A stretch of DNA of 64,000 nt, from assembly GCA_022828595.1 (NCBI GenBank), contig JAKGHH010000001.1:144541017-144605016 (forward strand), given 5' to 3'. The notes under the pieces were generated by a model. It did not search any database. It had not been told where the DNA came from and was given only the letters and a program-made list of their open reading frames with translations. This document shows positions 63,991 through 64,000 of the stretch, one piece after another. Origin of the DNA: Nelumbo lutea (Eukaryota; Streptophyta; Magnoliopsida; Proteales; Nelumbonaceae). Made by a program: the position numbers and the translations under genes. The stretch's first letter is position 1, and each line of letters starts with the position of its first letter.

Positions 63991-64000
63991 TACTTCAGAT

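Larger units (their letters stand above)
59310..64000 (-). mobile_element. Ty1/copia element, 3' end in window, 5' end beyond edge
   Basis: Minus-strand order from the right edge is gag, protease, integrase, RT, RNase H, then a TTGAGGGGGAG polypurine tract at about 59604-59614 and the start of the 3' LTR (about 59310-59603, with a TATATATATAC promoter-like string). The 5' LTR and primer site must lie past 64000. Several stops and frameshifts are present. Confidence 0.9.

Overview
This window is nuclear DNA of a flowering plant, probably a woody dicot or magnoliid; the species cannot be fixed from the sequence alone. The evidence is multi-exon genes with GT-AG introns, plant-specific families (TPS-b terpene synthase, GH1 beta-glucosidase, a tapetal bHLH factor, a PPR relic) and a dense load of LTR retrotransposons, LINEs, Mutator, hAT, Harbinger and Helitron-like DNA. 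Only three intact protein genes are clear; most of the 64 kb is mobile-element sequence.

Layout: 1-2264 is mostly anonymous, with one possible small gene on the minus strand (1652-2032). 2265-7095 is a complete but decayed Ty1/copia element with LTRs, primer site, polypurine tract and a 5-bp target duplication. 7749-8137 holds two opposed pieces of other copia RNase H sequence, followed by a foldback MITE. A 7-exon terpene synthase gene (603 aa, plastid-targeted, all class I motifs) occupies 8781-11790 on the minus strand. 13972-15360 is a 534-bp exact direct repeat with an 855-bp period. It contains a Helitron-like 3' end, whose likely 5' ends are near 16210 and/or 18471. A hAT element and a Harbinger MITE lie inside this stretch.

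19019-29249 is a 10.2-kb Mutator-like element (MULE) with long terminal inverted repeats and a perfect 9-bp target duplication. It carries a broken MURA transposase, a broken GRF zinc-finger gene and captured exon sequence of a chloroplast FtsH-like AAA protein. A hAT element and a solo copia LTR are nested in it, each with its own target duplication. Just beyond lies an internally deleted L1-type LINE (29310-30765) with a 14-bp target duplication. 36158-42027 is a Ty3/gypsy chromovirus with similar LTRs and a polyprotein broken mainly by C-to-T stop codons.

The gypsy element and a Mutator-type MITE sit directly upstream of a 13-exon GH1 beta-glucosidase gene (42720-45680, 504 aa). A P-class PPR pseudogene lies at about 47.4-48.4 kb (minus). 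A four-exon bHLH gene at 52539-53924 encodes 207 aa and looks like the tapetum regulator DYT1; its first intron appears to have a GC donor. The last 10 kb holds MITEs, a Harbinger element, a 1.1-kb MULE nested in a hAT-like array, and a minus-strand copia element that runs off the right edge.

The three intact genes (terpene synthase, beta-glucosidase, DYT1-like) are spaced widely and show no sign of acting as a pathway cluster. The main story of the window is layered transposon insertion, with target duplications that allow the insertion order to be read.
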